A DNA stretch of 62,299 nucleotides from Candidatus Devosia symbiotica (GTDB lineage: Bacteria > Pseudomonadota > Alphaproteobacteria > Rhizobiales > Devosiaceae). Where the stretch lies: NCBI GenBank assembly GCA_025050575.1, contig JALBVE010000002.1, positions 1 through 62,299 on the forward strand, given 5' to 3'. The translations under genes and the position numbers were made by a program. The notes below the pieces were generated by a model. It was not told the DNA's origin. It worked only from the letters and a program-made list of their open reading frames with translations, and did no database searches. This document shows, piece after piece, positions 1 through 10,933 of the stretch. The number at the start of each line of letters is the position of its first letter. Within the stretch, counting starts at the first letter, position 1.

Positions 1-41
1 AGGGGTCAAAATGCGCAAGTGGGGCGGTTGAAATCGCCAGC

Positions 42-399
42 ATGGCGGTGCAAACCAGCAACAGCCCAATTGTACTGGAACCCGCCGTGACCGCTCAGAA
101 ATCACCCCCCCGACTGCCAATCCAAGGACGATGTCCGTGCTGAAATCGACCGGATCGATAGCGCGTTGCTCACCCTGTTTGCTGAGCGCCATCGTTATGT
201 GACGCGCATGGCCGAGATCAAGACCGACCTGCATGAGGCGCATGACGTGGTTCGCATTAAAGCGGTGATCGCCAAGATTCGCGAACGCAGTTTGGCCCTT
301 GATCTTGACGAAGATCAGGCCAAATTTGTGTGGAGGACACTGATCGACTGGAACATCAATTACGAGAAGGGAATCATTGCCGCGCGGCGCCGCAGATAG
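42..399 (+). pseudogene. Chorismate mutase (AroQ type), frameshifted at a C7 tract
   Basis: AroQ-type chorismate mutase converts chorismate to prephenate on the way to phenylalanine and tyrosine. An ATG at 42 opens a natural-looking N-terminus (MAVQTSNSPIVLEP...AQKSPP), but at the seven-C run 105-111 the reading frame must slip by one base to continue into the conserved domain. That domain begins near base 112 (KDDVRAEIDRID, then LLTLFAERHRYV and MAEIK) and runs to the stop at 399. Without a slip the first frame ends soon after the run. Internal starts such as TTG at 166 would lose the first helix, which carries an active-site Arg. One extra C explains the break. Family assignment is strong. 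Whether this is a true mutation, slippage or a homopolymer read error cannot be decided from sequence. Confidence 0.75.
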
Positions 400-410
400 C
401 GGAGGTCACT

Positions 411-886
411 ATGCTAGGCATCACCATTCGCAAGACGGAAAGCGCCGATGCCCGTCGACTGGCCGAGATTGCCTACCATGCCTGGGAATAAGGGATATTC
501 CCGCTTTTGGCTGCGCGACTGAGGATGCGCGAGTCAGAACAATACCGGCTTTCTCAAGTTGTGGCGGAGACGCTCAACCGGATCATTATTGCCGATGTGG
601 ACGGGATCGTGGTTGGCTGATGCTCGCGATCGTAATGCCGGAATTGCAGCGGAACGGGCTGGGCTCGATGCTGTTGCGGCGGATGGAATTGATGCTCGAA
701 TTGGGCGGCGCTGAGCGAGTTTATCTAGAAACGCCGGCCGACAATGTGCCCGCCGTGCGGTTCTATGAAAAGCAGGGCTACCACATTCTGGCATTGCGGC
801 CGGACAGACGTGGCGCGCCGCAGCCATTGATGAGTGTGCACCTGGAAAAGCGCCTGATGCCATTTGATGGCGATATCGGGCACTAG
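411..886 (+). pseudogene. GNAT-family N-acetyltransferase, broken
   Basis: The start at 411 gives the first strand and helix of a GNAT fold (MLGITIRKTESADARRLAEI) and then hits TAA at 489-491. The following sequence continues in other frames. IFPLLAARLRMRESEQYRLS is followed by RIIIADVDGIVVGW up to about 622, and then, after a further break and an apparent loss of the strand before the cofactor site, by LQRNGLGSMLLRRME (the acetyl-CoA pyrophosphate loop) and ADNVPAVRFYEKQGY to the stop at 886. A stop, frame changes and missing sequence mark it as dead. It lies 11 bp after the chorismate mutase and probably shared its operon. The substrate is unknown. Confidence 0.8.
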
Positions 887-977
887 GACTAGCGCTTAGC
901 CGCTCAAACTATTGCATCGCCAAGCCCTTCGCTCTATGCGTTTGGCATCGTTTCGCCTTGCCTCGCAGGATGCATAA

Positions 978-2477
978 TTGACCCTCATCGACACGCGCAC
1001 ATCCAACCCGAAGAACTTTATTGCCGGATCAACCGGTGACTGGGAAATCGTCGTCGGCATGGAAGTGCACGCGCAAGTGACTTCGGAAAGCAAGCTCTTC
1101 TCGGGGTCTTCGACCGCGTTTGGCAATCCGCCCAATGCTAATGTGTCGTTCGTAGATGCGGCCATGCCGGGCATGTTGCCGACCATCAATGCGGAATGCG
1201 TGCGCCAGGCCGTGCGCACAGGACTGGGCCTGAAGGCGCAGATCAACAAGCGTAGCGTGTTCGACCGCAAGAACTATTTTTATCCCGACCAGCCGCCAGG
1301 ATACCAGATATCTCAGTACAAAGCCCCGATCGTCGGGGAGGGTGTCGTGTCGCTCGACGTTAACGGCGAAAACGTCCAGATCGGCATTGAGCGGCTGCAT
1401 CTGGAAACAGATGCGGGCAAGCTGATCCACGACCAGCACCCCAATATGAGCTTTGTTGATCTCAATCGTGCTGGTGTGGCACTGATGGAGATCGTCTCCA
1501 AGCCAGACATACACTCATCTGACGAGGCCAAGGCATATCTGGCCAAGCTGCGCTCGATCATGCGCTATCTGGGCACCTGCGACGGCAATATGGAGCATGG
1601 GTCTATGCGCGCCGACGTCAATGTGTCGGTGCGTCGCCCGGGCAGCGAATTTGGAACGCGCTGCGAGATCAAGAACGTGAACTCGATCCGCTTTGCCGGC
1701 CAGGCGATTGAATTCGAGGCGCGCCGCCAAATCGATATTCTCGAGGACGGCGGGAAAATCGAGCAGGAAACCCGGCTCTATGACCCCAAGCTGGGCGAGA
1801 CGCGGTCGATGCGATCCAAAGAAGATGCGCAGGACTATCGCTACTTCCCAGATCCCGATCTACTGCCGCTCGAGTTCGATGATGTCTTCGTGACAGAGCT
1901 GTTCGTCGGTCTTCCCGAGCTGCCGGACGAAAAGACCGCACGGTTTATCAGTGACTTTGGCGTGACGCCTTATGACGCCATGGTGCTGACGCTGGACCGC
2001 GAAACGGCTGACTACTTTGAGTCGGTGGTCTCCTTTGGCGGTATCAGGCGCGACGGCAAGGCCGTAGCCAACATTCTCAATGGGGACGTGGCCGCCTTTG
2101 CTAATAGCCAGGGGCTGGCGATCTGGGAAACCCATTTGCAGCCTGGCCAGATTGCTGGAATTGTGGATCTGGTGGTTGCTGAGACGATTTCGTCAAAGGG
2201 CGCCAAGGATTTGCTGCAGATTATCATTGCCGACGAACTAGAGGGCAATCCGGCCGAGATCGTCGAGCGGCGTGGCATGAAGCAGATGACCGATATGGGC
2301 GTCATTGAGGCCATTGTCGACGAGATCATCGCCGTCAACCCCGATCAGGTCGCCAAGGTGCTGGCCAAGCCCTCAATGATTGGATGGTTCGTCGGTCAGG
2401 CGATGAAGGCGTCTGGCGGCACGGCCAATCCGCAGGCACTCAATGCGCTGATGAAGCAGAGGCTCGGCATCGAATAG
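978..2477 (+). CDS. gatB: Asp-tRNA(Asn)/Glu-tRNA(Gln) amidotransferase subunit B
   Basis: GatB is the kinase/transamidation subunit of GatCAB, which converts mischarged Glu-tRNA(Gln) and Asp-tRNA(Asn) to the cognate amide forms. The 499-residue product has the full GatB core from about residue 20 (VGMEVHAQ, then the [13 protein letters not shown] block) and the C-terminal tRNA-binding GatB/YqeY tail ending in [12 protein letters not shown] stop at 975-977 sits directly before TTG 978, and the next in-frame ATG would cut into the conserved core, so TTG is the best start. This may be a decayed ATG. The gene looks intact and essential. A clear terminator follows. Confidence 0.96.
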   Translation: MTLIDTRTSNPKNFIAGSTGDWEIVVGMEVHAQVTSESKLFSGSSTAFGNPPNANVSFVDAAMPGMLPTINAECVRQAVRTGLGLKAQINKRSVFDRKNYFYPDQPPGYQISQYKAPIVGEGVVSLDVNGENVQIGIERLHLETDAGKLIHDQHPNMSFVDLNRAGVALMEIVSKPDIHSSDEAKAYLAKLRSIMRYLGTCDGNMEHGSMRADVNVSVRRPGSEFGTRCEIKNVNSIRFAGQAIEFEARRQIDILEDGGKIEQETRLYDPKLGETRSMRSKEDAQDYRYFPDPDLLPLEFDDVFVTELFVGLPELPDEKTARFISDFGVTPYDAMVLTLDRETADYFESVVSFGGIRRDGKAVANILNGDVAAFANSQGLAIWETHLQPGQIAGIVDLVVAETISSKGAKDLLQIIIADELEGNPAEIVERRGMKQMTDMGVIEAIVDEIIAVNPDQVAKVLAKPSMIGWFVGQAMKASGGTANPQALNALMKQRLGIE

Positions 2478-2485
2478 TGACAAAA

Positions 2486-2515
2486 AGAACGGCGCCGCGA
2501 GGCGCCGTTTCTGTT
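2486..2515 (+). terminator. Rho-independent terminator after gatB
   Basis: A nine-base stem (aacggcgcc / ggcgccgtt) with loop gcga spans 2488-2509 and is followed by a T-rich tract. It starts about 10 bases after the gatB stop. Confidence 0.85.
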
Positions 2516-2531
2516 TTGGCAGATTTGGCGG

Positions 2532-2750
2532 TTAACTCCAGGTCGGTGGCCGGTCGTCGCCTGGAACAGAGTCGGGCTGGCCGGGCGCGGGGTCTTCGAC
2601 GAGCTGAGGCGTGTTGGGCAATTCCTGAGGATAGGGTGGCACGGGATCGACGGCCTGCGGCAGCGCTGGCTCGGGCTGTGGGATAATCTCGAGCGGCGCG
2701 ACCGGATCAATGTCTGGGCAAGGATCTGGATCGGTGATGGAATGAGACAT
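2532..2750 (-). CDS. Small proline-rich acidic hypothetical protein
   Basis: A 72-residue product starting MSHSITDPDPCPDIDP and ending PGDDRPPTWS. It is rich in Pro, Asp and Glu, with repeated PxP patterns, no membrane segment and no enzyme motif, and is probably disordered. It lies convergent to gatB behind the terminator. The complete short frame with natural-looking composition supports a real gene, but I do not recognise a function. A spurious frame remains possible. Confidence 0.5.
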   Translation of the reverse strand: MSHSITDPDPCPDIDPVAPLEIIPQPEPALPQAVDPVPPYPQELPNTPQLVEDPAPGQPDSVPGDDRPPTWS

Positions 2751-2798
2751 GGGACGCGCCTTTGCCTAAGAAGCGCTCCAGCGTGCTGTTCGTTTCGC

Positions 2799-3464
2799 TC
2801 AAGCGGCAACGCGGTGCCAGAGCTTGCCGATGCGACCGTCAATCAGCAGTGGGCTAGCGAAAATCACCAGCATGCCCAGGATCTAGATCGGCAGCCCGGC
2901 GTTCCTTCAACTACGAAGGCGACTGGAATAGCGACGATGGCCATTCTGATGAGTGCGATAGCCGCCAAAGCTGTGGTTTGATCGCCTTGAAACTGCGGGT
3001 TATATGGCCCAGAGCTGCGAATCGCTGTCGGACGACAGAGCCAACGAGGCCAGGATTGCCGCGCCAGCAAAGCCGATCATCACGCCGGCAGACTTGATGC
3101 GGTTGGCCTTTTTGCTGCCGCGCCAGAAATGGCTGACGATCACCGTTATGATTGGCGTCAAGGTATTGATGATGGCCGCCGCAACGCCACTGGCCAGATT
3201 AGTTTGGGCCGGCGGGAAGAGTGCGAAGGGAGTAGCATAGGCTAGAACGCCCAATGCGCCCAGCTTAAATTAGAGGATCGGGTCACGTGGGACTGGTTTG
3301 CACAGGCCGACCATAACTGCTCAGCAGCCCAGAGCGTCAATGCCGACGCGGAAGGAGGTAATCCAGAGCGGGCCGATTTTGCGGATCATCACAGCATTGA
3401 AGATGAACGAGCAGCCCCAGATGGCGCCGAGCAGTATGATCCAGAACCAGTCGCGACGATCCAT
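2799..3464 (-). pseudogene. EamA/DMT-family transporter, broken
   Basis: Read from 3464 leftward, the frame opens MDRRDWFWIILLGAIWGCSF, a typical first helix of a drug/metabolite transporter. It meets TGA after DALGC and TAA near 3268, then resumes with GVLAYATPFALFPPAQT and ASGVAAAIINTLTPI, the duplicated EamA helices. Near 3000 the frame changes again and continues through FQGDQTTALAAIALIR to a C-terminal LVIFASPLLIDGRIGKLW ending at 2799. At least two nonsense codons and two frameshifts make this an exporter remnant of unknown substrate. Confidence 0.8.
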
Positions 3465-3592
3465 CAGGGCCTCCCCTATAAAGCGGCAAACTATGCTGGT
3501 CGGGAGTAAAGGTCGAACCGATTCTGACGATGGGCCAGATCAATATTTAGTGATGGGCCGGCGGCGCGGGGTGCCAGTGGAGGGCGATGGGG

Positions 3593-4183
3593 CTAGGAGG
3601 ATACTGAAATCTGACCGGAGGCCAGCAGGCGCAAGGCCTCGGGATAGATGCGGTGTTCCTGGACCAGTACCCGATCCGCCAGGATTTCGGGGGTATCACC
3701 GGGCAATACAGGAACCTGAGCCTGCAGGATTAGGACGCCTTCATCGAGGCCAGGCGTAACGAAATGAACGGTGCAGCCATGAGTGGTGGCGCCGTCGGCC
3801 AGGGCCAGTGCGTGGGTATTCAGGCCCTTGTAGAGCGGCAGCAGCGAGGGATGTATATTGATCATCCGACCGGCCCAATGATTGACAAAATCGACGCCAA
3901 GAATGCGCATAAAGCCCGCCAAACAGACAATGTCAACATCCCAGCTTTCTAGCGTCTGGGTCATGACATCTTCGAACATGTCACGGCTGGGAAACCTGCT
4001 CTGGGCGAGGACGGCTGTTGCGATGCCGTGACTAGCGGCGATCGCCAGGCCCGGCGCGGCCGCGCGGTTGGAGAACACGCCAACGATTTCGGCGGGGTAG
4101 TCGGGCGCCTCGGCTGCCTCGATCAGCGCCGACATGTTTGAGCCGCGGCCCGAGATGAGGATGGCGACGCGCTTGCGGGTCAC
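3593..4183 (-). CDS. purN: Phosphoribosylglycinamide formyltransferase
   Basis: PurN transfers a formyl group from 10-formyl-THF to GAR in purine synthesis. The 196-residue protein carries the N-terminal nucleotide loop ([11 protein letters not shown], 10-20) and the catalytic triad Asn109, His111 ([10 protein letters not shown]) and Asp147 (GLDEG). The C-terminus is slightly shorter than in most homologues but ends after the last conserved helix. The start ATG overlaps the purM stop by 4 bp, so the two are translationally coupled. FolD and other one-carbon enzymes that would feed it are intact elsewhere in the window. Confidence 0.95.
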   Translation of the reverse strand: MTRKRVAILISGRGSNMSALIEAAEAPDYPAEIVGVFSNRAAAPGLAIAASHGIATAVLAQSRFPSRDMFEDVMTQTLESWDVDIVCLAGFMRILGVDFVNHWAGRMINIHPSLLPLYKGLNTHALALADGATTHGCTVHFVTPGLDEGVLILQAQVPVLPGDTPEILADRVLVQEHRIYPEALRLLASGQISVSS

Positions 4184-5256
4184 AGCGCCAGGGTACCCTG
4201 GAAGGTCACGGATTCGCCGGTGCGTTCGGTGAGCCTGCCGACGATGCTAGCGATTTCGCCGGCGGCATTAAGATGATCGACTAGTTTTACCGTATCCTCG
4301 GGAGCGATAGCGACCAGCATGCCAACGCCGCAATTGAAGGTGCGCAGCATTTCGGATTGATCGATACCGCCGACCCTGCTGAGCCAGCCGAAGACTTTTG
4401 GCACCGTGACGGCGTTCAGATCGACATGGGCCGCCAGATGGTCGGGAAGCATGCGGGGGATATTGTCGATGAAGCCGCCGCCGGTGATGTGGGCCAGCGC
4501 CTTGATGGCAATGCCGGCCCTGATGGCGGCTAGCAAGGGTTTGACATAAACGTGGGTGGGCGTCAGCAGCGCCTCGGAGAGCGGCGTTCTGGGAGCGAAG
4601 GGGGCGTTGGCAGTCCAATCCAGTCCGGACAGGCTGACGATCTTGCGGACCAGGGAATAGCCATTGGAATGAACGCCGGACGAACCGATCGCCACCAGGA
4701 TATCGCCGGCGGCGATATTGGGGCGGGGCAGCAGGGTGCCGCGTTCAGCGGCGCCGACAGCAAAGCCGGCCAGATCATAGTCCTTGCCCGAATATATGCC
4801 GGGCATTTCTGCGGTTTCACCACCGATCAGCGCACAACCAGCCAATCGGCAACCCTGGGCAATGCCGGTAACGATGGCGATGCCCTGTTCGACATCAAGC
4901 TTGCCGATAGCGAAGTAATCGAGAAAGAACAAAGGTTCGGCGCCCTGAACGATGATGTCGTTGACGCACATGGCCACTAGGTCTTGGCCGATGGTAGCAT
5001 GATTGCCGGTATCGATGGCGATCTTGAGCTTGGTGCCGACGCCGTCATTGGCCGCCACCAGAACCGGATCGACGAAGCCGGCCGCCTTGAGATCAAACAA
5101 ACCGCCAAAGCCACCGATCTCGCCATCAGTGCCTGGACGGCGAGTGGAGCGGACGGCTGGTTTAATGGCTTCCACCAGGGCATTGCCCGCATCGATATCG
5201 ACGCCGGCCTGCTTGTACGAAAGGCCGTTTGATGTCAGGTTTTGCTTGTCAGACAT
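4180..5256 (-). CDS. purM: Phosphoribosylformylglycinamidine cyclo-ligase (AIR synthetase)
   Basis: PurM closes FGAM to AIR with ATP. The 358-residue protein starts with the AIRS signature [13 protein letters not shown] (13-25) and a glycine-rich [12 protein letters not shown]. It has [12 protein letters not shown] and the [11 protein letters not shown] loop of the active site, and ends in the C-terminal AIRS domain ([13 protein letters not shown]). It is the first gene of a purM-purN operon, divergent from the permease gene at 5391. The 134 bp between them must hold both promoters. Confidence 0.96.
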   Translation of the reverse strand: MSDKQNLTSNGLSYKQAGVDIDAGNALVEAIKPAVRSTRRPGTDGEIGGFGGLFDLKAAGFVDPVLVAANDGVGTKLKIAIDTGNHATIGQDLVAMCVNDIIVQGAEPLFFLDYFAIGKLDVEQGIAIVTGIAQGCRLAGCALIGGETAEMPGIYSGKDYDLAGFAVGAAERGTLLPRPNIAAGDILVAIGSSGVHSNGYSLVRKIVSLSGLDWTANAPFAPRTPLSEALLTPTHVYVKPLLAAIRAGIAIKALAHITGGGFIDNIPRMLPDHLAAHVDLNAVTVPKVFGWLSRVGGIDQSEMLRTFNCGVGMLVAIAPEDTVKLVDHLNAAGEIASIVGRLTERTGESVTFQGTLAL

Positions 5257-5390
5257 GGGCCTCAGACCTCGATGGGGAGAGCGTGTGTAATGCGATCATC
5301 GGTAGACCAAGGCGGTTGCCAATTCTGGAGCCGGAAGTTAGACGGCCTAATAGCTTCTCTACTAAAGCGACGCAATGGCCGCACGACACC

Positions 5391-6509
5391 ATGACCCTCA
5401 GAAATCAAATGCTGATCTGGATCGCGTTCCTTGTAATACTGATCCTGCTGCTCTGGCTGTTTCGCGGAATCCTGTTGCCCTTTGTGATTGGTGCGGCGTT
5501 GGCCTATTTGTTGAATCCGCTGGTCAACCAGTTGCAGGGCTGGCGCTTCAGCCGCGGCTGGGCGACTGCGGTAGTCTTGCTTTGTGTAATTACCATCGTT
5601 GTAGGCGTGTTCGTCATGTTCGTGCCGCTAGTGGGGCAGCAGATCATCGGGCTGATTCAGCGCATGCCGGGCTATGTGCAGGATCTGCAAAAGCTGATCG
5701 TTGAATGGTCACCGTCGATCAATGAATGGCTTGGGCCCGAGCGGGCGACACAGTTTCAGGCGTCGATCAACGACTTGGCGCGCCAGGTGCTGAGTTTTAT
5801 CGCCACCTTGCCGGCTGAACTGGTCAATATCGGCTATACCGGCGCTGCGGTCATCGGGGTGACCATTTTAACCCCGGTAGTGGCGTTTTATCTGCTGCTG
5901 GACTGGGAAGGCATGGTGCGCGGCTTGCAGAGCCTGCTGCCACGCGACCATAAGCCGGAAATCAACGGCATTCTGAGCGATATCGACAAATCGATGGCTG
6001 GGGTGATACGCGGGCAGGGTGGTGTGCTGCTGATCGACGCTGTTTATTACGCGACAGCACTTAGCCTGTTGGGTTTGAATTTCGGGCTGGCGGTCGGGTT
6101 GATCAGCGGCCTGCTCAGCTTTGTGCCGTTCATGGGCTTTGCCGTGGGGTTCTCGCTGTCAATCGGTATCGCCCTGGTGCAGTTCTGGCCAAATTACTGG
6201 ATGGTGGTGGTGGTGGTCGCCATCTTTATGGGCTGGCAGTTTATCGAGGGCAATATTCTCTATCCCAAGCTGGTCGGTTCCAGCATCAACATCAACCCGG
6301 TCTGGCTGATGTTCGCGCTGCTGGCTTTCGGCGCGCTGTTCGGTTTTGTCGGCCTGCTGTTAGCGGTGCCGCTGGCGGCCATTGTCGGTGTACTGGTGCA
6401 CTTCGGGGTGGCCAAATACAAGGCGAGCAGCCTTTATAACGGCTATGCCAACACGCTCGATGTGCCGGCGCAGAGGGGAGAAACCGGTGACATTACCAGT
6501 GCCCCATGA
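5391..6509 (+). CDS. AI-2E family transporter (PerM-like permease)
   Basis: A 372-residue inner-membrane protein. It begins with hydrophobic helices (IWIAFLVILILLLWLF, then LLPFVIGAALAYLL), has an amphipathic soluble segment around 110-150, and then a helical bundle with the family features YLLLDWEGM, GLISGLLSFVPFMGF and GLLLAVPLAAIVGVL. Longer in-frame starts exist upstream, but ATG 5391 places the first helix at the usual position. The family includes the E. coli AI-2 exporter TqsA and several ion antiporters, so the substrate cannot be called. The 3' end overlaps hdaA by 23 bp. Confidence 0.85.
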   Translation: MTLRNQMLIWIAFLVILILLLWLFRGILLPFVIGAALAYLLNPLVNQLQGWRFSRGWATAVVLLCVITIVVGVFVMFVPLVGQQIIGLIQRMPGYVQDLQKLIVEWSPSINEWLGPERATQFQASINDLARQVLSFIATLPAELVNIGYTGAAVIGVTILTPVVAFYLLLDWEGMVRGLQSLLPRDHKPEINGILSDIDKSMAGVIRGQGGVLLIDAVYYATALSLLGLNFGLAVGLISGLLSFVPFMGFAVGFSLSIGIALVQFWPNYWMVVVVVAIFMGWQFIEGNILYPKLVGSSININPVWLMFALLAFGALFGFVGLLLAVPLAAIVGVLVHFGVAKYKASSLYNGYANTLDVPAQRGETGDITSAP

Positions 6510-7233
6510 CGATGCTGGTTCGGCGCGGCAGCTAGCACTTGAACTGGAGCATACGCCGGCGCAGGGCGAGGCCGACTTTCTGGTGGGTGAAGGCAACGCG
6601 CTGGCGCATGGTCGGATTCTGGCGTTTCCGCAGTGGTCCGAGCCAGTGACGCTGCTAGTGGGGCCAGCCAAATCGGGCAAATCCCATCTGGCGCGCATCT
6701 TTGCCGATCGTAGTGGCGCCCTTCTGGCCGGGGTCGATGACCTTGAGGCACTGGCGACCGATGGGGGACGGCAGCCGATCATTGTCGAGGATGTCGACCG
6801 ACTTGGTTATGACGAGGCGAGGCTGTTTCACCTGCTTAATCAATCGCTCCGGGAGCAAAGACCGATCCTGCTGACGGCGCGTGAGGAGATTGCGAACTGG
6901 CCGCTGGCGACCGATGATGTTCGCTCGCGCGCGCGGCGAGCCACGACCTTTTCACTGGAACTGACGGACGACATTCAATTGTCACAGATGTTCGTGAAGT
7001 TGTTCGGGGATCGGCAGATCAAGGTTGATCCCAAGATTATCGGCTATCTGGTGGCACGCATGGAGCGTTCCACCGAAGAAGCAGTGCTTCTTGCCGATCT
7101 GATGGATAGGCTGGCGCTGGCTAAGAGCAGCGCCATTACCCGCAGTATTGCTGCCGACGCACTCGACCGCCGACGCGCCCATCGTGGCGAAACCAGCGAT
7201 GAACAGGACTGGGATAGTCAAGCCGATGAATGA
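6487..7233 (+). CDS. hdaA: DnaA-related regulator of replication initiation (HdaA/Hda-like)
   Basis: Hda-type proteins are DnaA AAA+ domains without the DNA-binding domain. With the sliding clamp they stimulate DnaA-ATP hydrolysis after initiation. From GTG 6487 the product is 248 residues with a P-loop at 59-67 (GPAKSGKSH), a Walker B region around IIVEDVDRL, and the sensor-1/lid helices ([17 protein letters not shown]). No C-terminal DnaA domain IV is present. The GTG inside the permease 3' end fits the family N-terminus, and longer starts would add unrelated sequence. The order permease-hdaA-ppk1-ppx is common in Rhizobiales and all four overlap. Confidence 0.85.
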   Translation: MTLPVPHDDAGSARQLALELEHTPAQGEADFLVGEGNALAHGRILAFPQWSEPVTLLVGPAKSGKSHLARIFADRSGALLAGVDDLEALATDGGRQPIIVEDVDRLGYDEARLFHLLNQSLREQRPILLTAREEIANWPLATDDVRSRARRATTFSLELTDDIQLSQMFVKLFGDRQIKVDPKIIGYLVARMERSTEEAVLLADLMDRLALAKSSAITRSIAADALDRRRAHRGETSDEQDWDSQADE

Positions 7234-9391
7234 CATGAGCGAGTTTTTAGACACAGACGGTTCAATCCTCGACTCCGAGGCCTTGCGCACCAGCCCGGCC
7301 CGGTTCGTCAACCGCGAGGTCAGTTGGCTACAATTCAACATGCGCGTGCTCGAAGAAGCGAGCAATATGAATTATCCTTTGCTTGAGCGGCTGCGCTTCG
7401 TGTCGATCTCGGCGAACAATCTGGATGAATTTTTCATGGTTCGCGTGGCCGGCCTGAAAGGTCAGTTGCGGGCAGGGCTGTCCAAGCAGAGCGCTGATGG
7501 ATTGACGCCAGCCGAGCAGCTTGAGGAAATCGCCACGCTGACGCAGCATTTACAGCTTGAGCAGCAGGACCACTGGCAAGAATTGCGCGAAAAGCTGTTC
7601 GCTCAAAATGTGGTGATCCATGAGCAGGATGACCTGACGCCCGATCAGGTGATCTATCTACAAAAGCTATTCCGCCAAGAGATATTTCCTGTGCTGACGC
7701 CGATCGCCGTCGATCCGGCGCATCCGTTTCCGTTCATTCCTAATCTGGGGCTGGCGCTAGCCTTTGAGCTGAAGCGACCAGACAGCGATTTTCCGCTGAC
7801 CGCGCTGGTGCGTATTCCGGGCAATTTAGATCGCTTCATCAATCTGCCAAGCTCCCTGGTGTCGGAGGGGCGCAGCGAAATGGTGACCATCGACACGCTG
7901 ATCAAGCTGTTTTTCCACAAAATTTTCCCCGGCCATTTGGTCGCCGGATCAGGCGCGTTCCGTGTCATCCGCGACAGCGAAATCGAAATCGACGACGAAG
8001 CGGCCGATCTGGTGGTAAAATTTGAGAGTGCACTGCGCCAGCGCCGCCGCGGACAGGTGATCCGGCTGGAAATCGAAAGCTCGATGCCACGCGCCCTCAA
8101 GCGCCAGATCGGCGAGCAGATGAGTGCCAAGGAGGGAGACGTGTTTGAAGTGCACGGCTTCCTCGGCCTTGCCGACGCCAGCAAGGTTTGCGATGTAGAC
8201 CGGCCTGATCTTAAATTCACGCCATACCATGCGCGATTCCCGGAGCGGATCCGCGACTATAATGGCGACAGCTTTGCTGCCATTCGCGCCAAGGATATTC
8301 TGGTCCACCATCCATTCGAGAGCTTTGATGTGGTGGCGCAGTTCCTGATGCAGGCGGCACGCGACCCTGACGTGGTGGCGATCAAGCAGACGCTCTATCG
8401 CACCTCGGCAAATAGCCCGATCATCAAGGCACTGGTTCTGGCGGCGGAAGCGGGCAAGTCCGTGACCTGTCTAGTGGAGCTCAAGGCACGGTTTGACGAA
8501 GAGGCCAATATCCGTTGGGCGCGCGATCTGGAGCGGGCCGGCGCGCAAGTGGTATTCGGCTTCATTGAGCTCAAGACCCATGCCAAGCTGAGTCAGATAG
8601 TACGGCGTGAAAGGGGCAAGCTGGTCAGCTATTGCCACATCGGTACGGGCAATTATCACCCCATTACTGCCAAGATTTACACCGATCTAAGCTATTTCAC
8701 GATTGATCCGACGATCACGCGAGACGTGGCGCGAGTATTCAATTTCATCGCCGGCTATGCTCGCCCTACCGAGCTGGAAACTATCGCTGTTTCGCCGATC
8801 AATCTGCGGCCGCAATTGCTCGGTGATATTGATCGCGAAATCGAATTCGCGCGCAATGGTCGGGCAGCCAGCATTCTGCTGAAGATGAATTCTTTGGTGG
8901 ATCCGCTGATCATCGATGCGCTTTATGACGCCAGCCAGACGGGCGTCAAAATTGATCTGATTGTGCGCGGCATCTGCTGCCTGCGGCCGGGAATTCCCGG
9001 GTTTTCGGACAATATCCGGGTGAAATCGGTGGTCGGCAAGTTCCTCGAACATAGCCGCATCTATTGTTTTGGCAATGGCGAGGCGATGCCCAATCCGCGG
9101 GCCATGGTTTATATTTCCTCAGCTGATCTGATGGGACGCAATCTGGATGGCCGGGTTGAGGTGATGGTGCCCATTCTCAACAAGACCGTGCATAAGCAAA
9201 TCCTCGATCGAATTCTGGTTGCCTATCTGCGCGACAATCAGCAGAGCTGGGAAGTCTTGCCGGATGGCAGTTCGCATCGCGTGCATGCTGGTGAAGGTGA
9301 AGAGCCGTTCAATGCGCATGACTACTTCATGACCAATCCATCGCTGTCCGGACGCGGCAGTGCCGGTATGATCGAGTCAGATGAGGACTAG
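7226..9391 (+). CDS. ppk1: Polyphosphate kinase 1
   Basis: PPK1 reversibly polymerises the ATP gamma-phosphate into inorganic polyphosphate. From ATG 7226 the enzyme is 721 residues, with the N-terminal helical domain ([15 protein letters not shown]), the head domain, and two phospholipase-D-like domains. The catalytic histidines are His452 ([12 protein letters not shown]) and His609 ([12 protein letters not shown]). Their 157-residue spacing equals that of E. coli His435 and His592. A second ATG at 7235 is also possible. The start overlaps hdaA by 8 bp and the end overlaps ppx by 11 bp. The gene is intact. Confidence 0.95.
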   Translation: MNDMSEFLDTDGSILDSEALRTSPARFVNREVSWLQFNMRVLEEASNMNYPLLERLRFVSISANNLDEFFMVRVAGLKGQLRAGLSKQSADGLTPAEQLEEIATLTQHLQLEQQDHWQELREKLFAQNVVIHEQDDLTPDQVIYLQKLFRQEIFPVLTPIAVDPAHPFPFIPNLGLALAFELKRPDSDFPLTALVRIPGNLDRFINLPSSLVSEGRSEMVTIDTLIKLFFHKIFPGHLVAGSGAFRVIRDSEIEIDDEAADLVVKFESALRQRRRGQVIRLEIESSMPRALKRQIGEQMSAKEGDVFEVHGFLGLADASKVCDVDRPDLKFTPYHARFPERIRDYNGDSFAAIRAKDILVHHPFESFDVVAQFLMQAARDPDVVAIKQTLYRTSANSPIIKALVLAAEAGKSVTCLVELKARFDEEANIRWARDLERAGAQVVFGFIELKTHAKLSQIVRRERGKLVSYCHIGTGNYHPITAKIYTDLSYFTIDPTITRDVARVFNFIAGYARPTELETIAVSPINLRPQLLGDIDREIEFARNGRAASILLKMNSLVDPLIIDALYDASQTGVKIDLIVRGICCLRPGIPGFSDNIRVKSVVGKFLEHSRIYCFGNGEAMPNPRAMVYISSADLMGRNLDGRVEVMVPILNKTVHKQILDRILVAYLRDNQQSWEVLPDGSSHRVHAGEGEEPFNAHDYFMTNPSLSGRGSAGMIESDED

Positions 9392-10928
9392 ACTTGAACA
9401 AATTCTGGGCATTGACGCCGACCCGACCGCGCAGGGCTGCATTAAGGGCGCCAAGCCCGTTGCCGTGCTTAATATCGGTTCGAACTCCGTTCGTCTGGTG
9501 GTCTATGAGCGGCATACCCGCGCGCTGACGCCGCTCTATAACGAAAAATCAGCTTGCGCTCTCGGGCGCGGCGTGGGCCAAACCAGCCGGCTAGCTGAGG
9601 CCAATATAGCGCAGGCCCTCAATGCCATCAAACGCTTTGCGCTGGTGAGCCGGATGATGCGGGTGGGTAAGATATTTATCCTGGCGACGTCCGCAGTGCG
9701 CGATTCGACCAATCGCGACGAGTTTGTCGGAGCTGTTGAAGCCTTAATGGATAGCCCGGTGCAGGTGCTTAGCGGTGAACAGGAAGCCCATTATGCCGCG
9801 CTCGGTGCGGTGGCTGGCATTCTGGGGTTCAGTGGCATGGTCGGCGACCTGGGCGGCGGCAGCCTGGAGCTATCCAGTATTATCAACGGTAGCGATACTG
9901 ACGGCCGATCGTTTGAGCTTGGCGTCATCCGGCTGCAGGACGACAGTAATGGCTCGCCAGCTAAGGCCGGCGACATTGTTAGTGGGCGGCTCAAGCACTC
10001 CGTGCTGAGCAAGGCGGGCAAGGACAGCTCGTTTGCCGCTATTGGCGGCACCTGGCGCGCGCTCGCCAAACTGCACCAGATCGTCCGGAAATATCCGCTG
10101 CACATAGTGCATCATTATGTGGTGCCTGCTGACGAGATGATTGCCTTTTGTGGCGAAATCGTCGGAGCGAACTCGCTCAAGGGCTATGAAGGGGCCGATC
10201 AGGTCAGCTCATCGCGGCGTGAACTGGTGCCGTTTGGTGCTGCTGTGATGGCCGCAATGCTCAAGGCGGGTCGATTCAAGGATGTGGTATTTTCGGCGCT
10301 GGGTGTGCGTGAGGGCTATCTCTACGGCATGTTAGACAGGCATGAGCAGGCCATAGACCCGCTGATCCAGGGGGCAGAAGAGCTTTCGGTGCTGCGTTCG
10401 CGTTCACCGGCGCATACCAATGATCTGATCGGGTTTTCGGGCCAATTTCTGGCGGCAGCGGATATGCAGGAGACTGTCAGAGAAGCGCGTTTGCGGATCG
10501 TGGCATGCCTATTGTCAGATATCGGCTGGCGGGCGCATCCGGATTATCGCGGTTCGCAGACCATCGACGCGATCGTCTATGGTTCGCTGAGCGGGATGGA
10601 TCATCCTGGACGGGCGTTTCTGGCGCAGGTCATTGCTATTCGCTATAACGAGCCCAAGAGCAAGACGGCGGCAGCGCTGGCGGCACTGGGCGATGTGGCG
10701 TTGACCCAGCGGGCACGGTTGATCGGGGCGCTGTTCCGGGTGGCCTATCTGATGACGGCAGCAATGCCTGGGGTCTTGCCGCGCATTCGCTTTGATGTCG
10801 ATGATGGCGTTCTATCGCTGGTTCTGCCGGCCGATCTGGCGTTCCTTGACGGCGAACATCTGCAAAACCGGTTCGACACCTTTGCCGGTGTCGTTGGGTT
10901 CAAGACCGCCAGGGTACGGGTGGCGTAG
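9381..10928 (+). CDS. ppx: Exopolyphosphatase / Ppx-GppA phosphatase
   Basis: Ppx hydrolyses terminal phosphates of polyphosphate (or pppGpp) and opposes PPK1. The 515-residue product has the ASKHA-fold phosphate-1 loop [13 protein letters not shown] (about 31-43), the glycine-rich [10 protein letters not shown] loop near 156, and a C-terminal helical/HD-like extension ([18 protein letters not shown]). It starts inside the ppk1 3' end, so the pair is translationally linked. It ends 5 bp before the convergent rnd stop. Confidence 0.93.
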   Translation: MRTRLEQILGIDADPTAQGCIKGAKPVAVLNIGSNSVRLVVYERHTRALTPLYNEKSACALGRGVGQTSRLAEANIAQALNAIKRFALVSRMMRVGKIFILATSAVRDSTNRDEFVGAVEALMDSPVQVLSGEQEAHYAALGAVAGILGFSGMVGDLGGGSLELSSIINGSDTDGRSFELGVIRLQDDSNGSPAKAGDIVSGRLKHSVLSKAGKDSSFAAIGGTWRALAKLHQIVRKYPLHIVHHYVVPADEMIAFCGEIVGANSLKGYEGADQVSSSRRELVPFGAAVMAAMLKAGRFKDVVFSALGVREGYLYGMLDRHEQAIDPLIQGAEELSVLRSRSPAHTNDLIGFSGQFLAAADMQETVREARLRIVACLLSDIGWRAHPDYRGSQTIDAIVYGSLSGMDHPGRAFLAQVIAIRYNEPKSKTAAALAALGDVALTQRARLIGALFRVAYLMTAAMPGVLPRIRFDVDDGVLSLVLPADLAFLDGEHLQNRFDTFAGVVGFKTARVRVA

Positions 10929-10933
10929 ATTGC

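Noticed and set aside
2396-2842. A 148-codon minus-strand frame overlapping gatB's 3' end and the small proline-rich gene
   Set aside because: It crosses the gatB terminator and overlaps two better-supported genes; the translation looks like a frame shadow.
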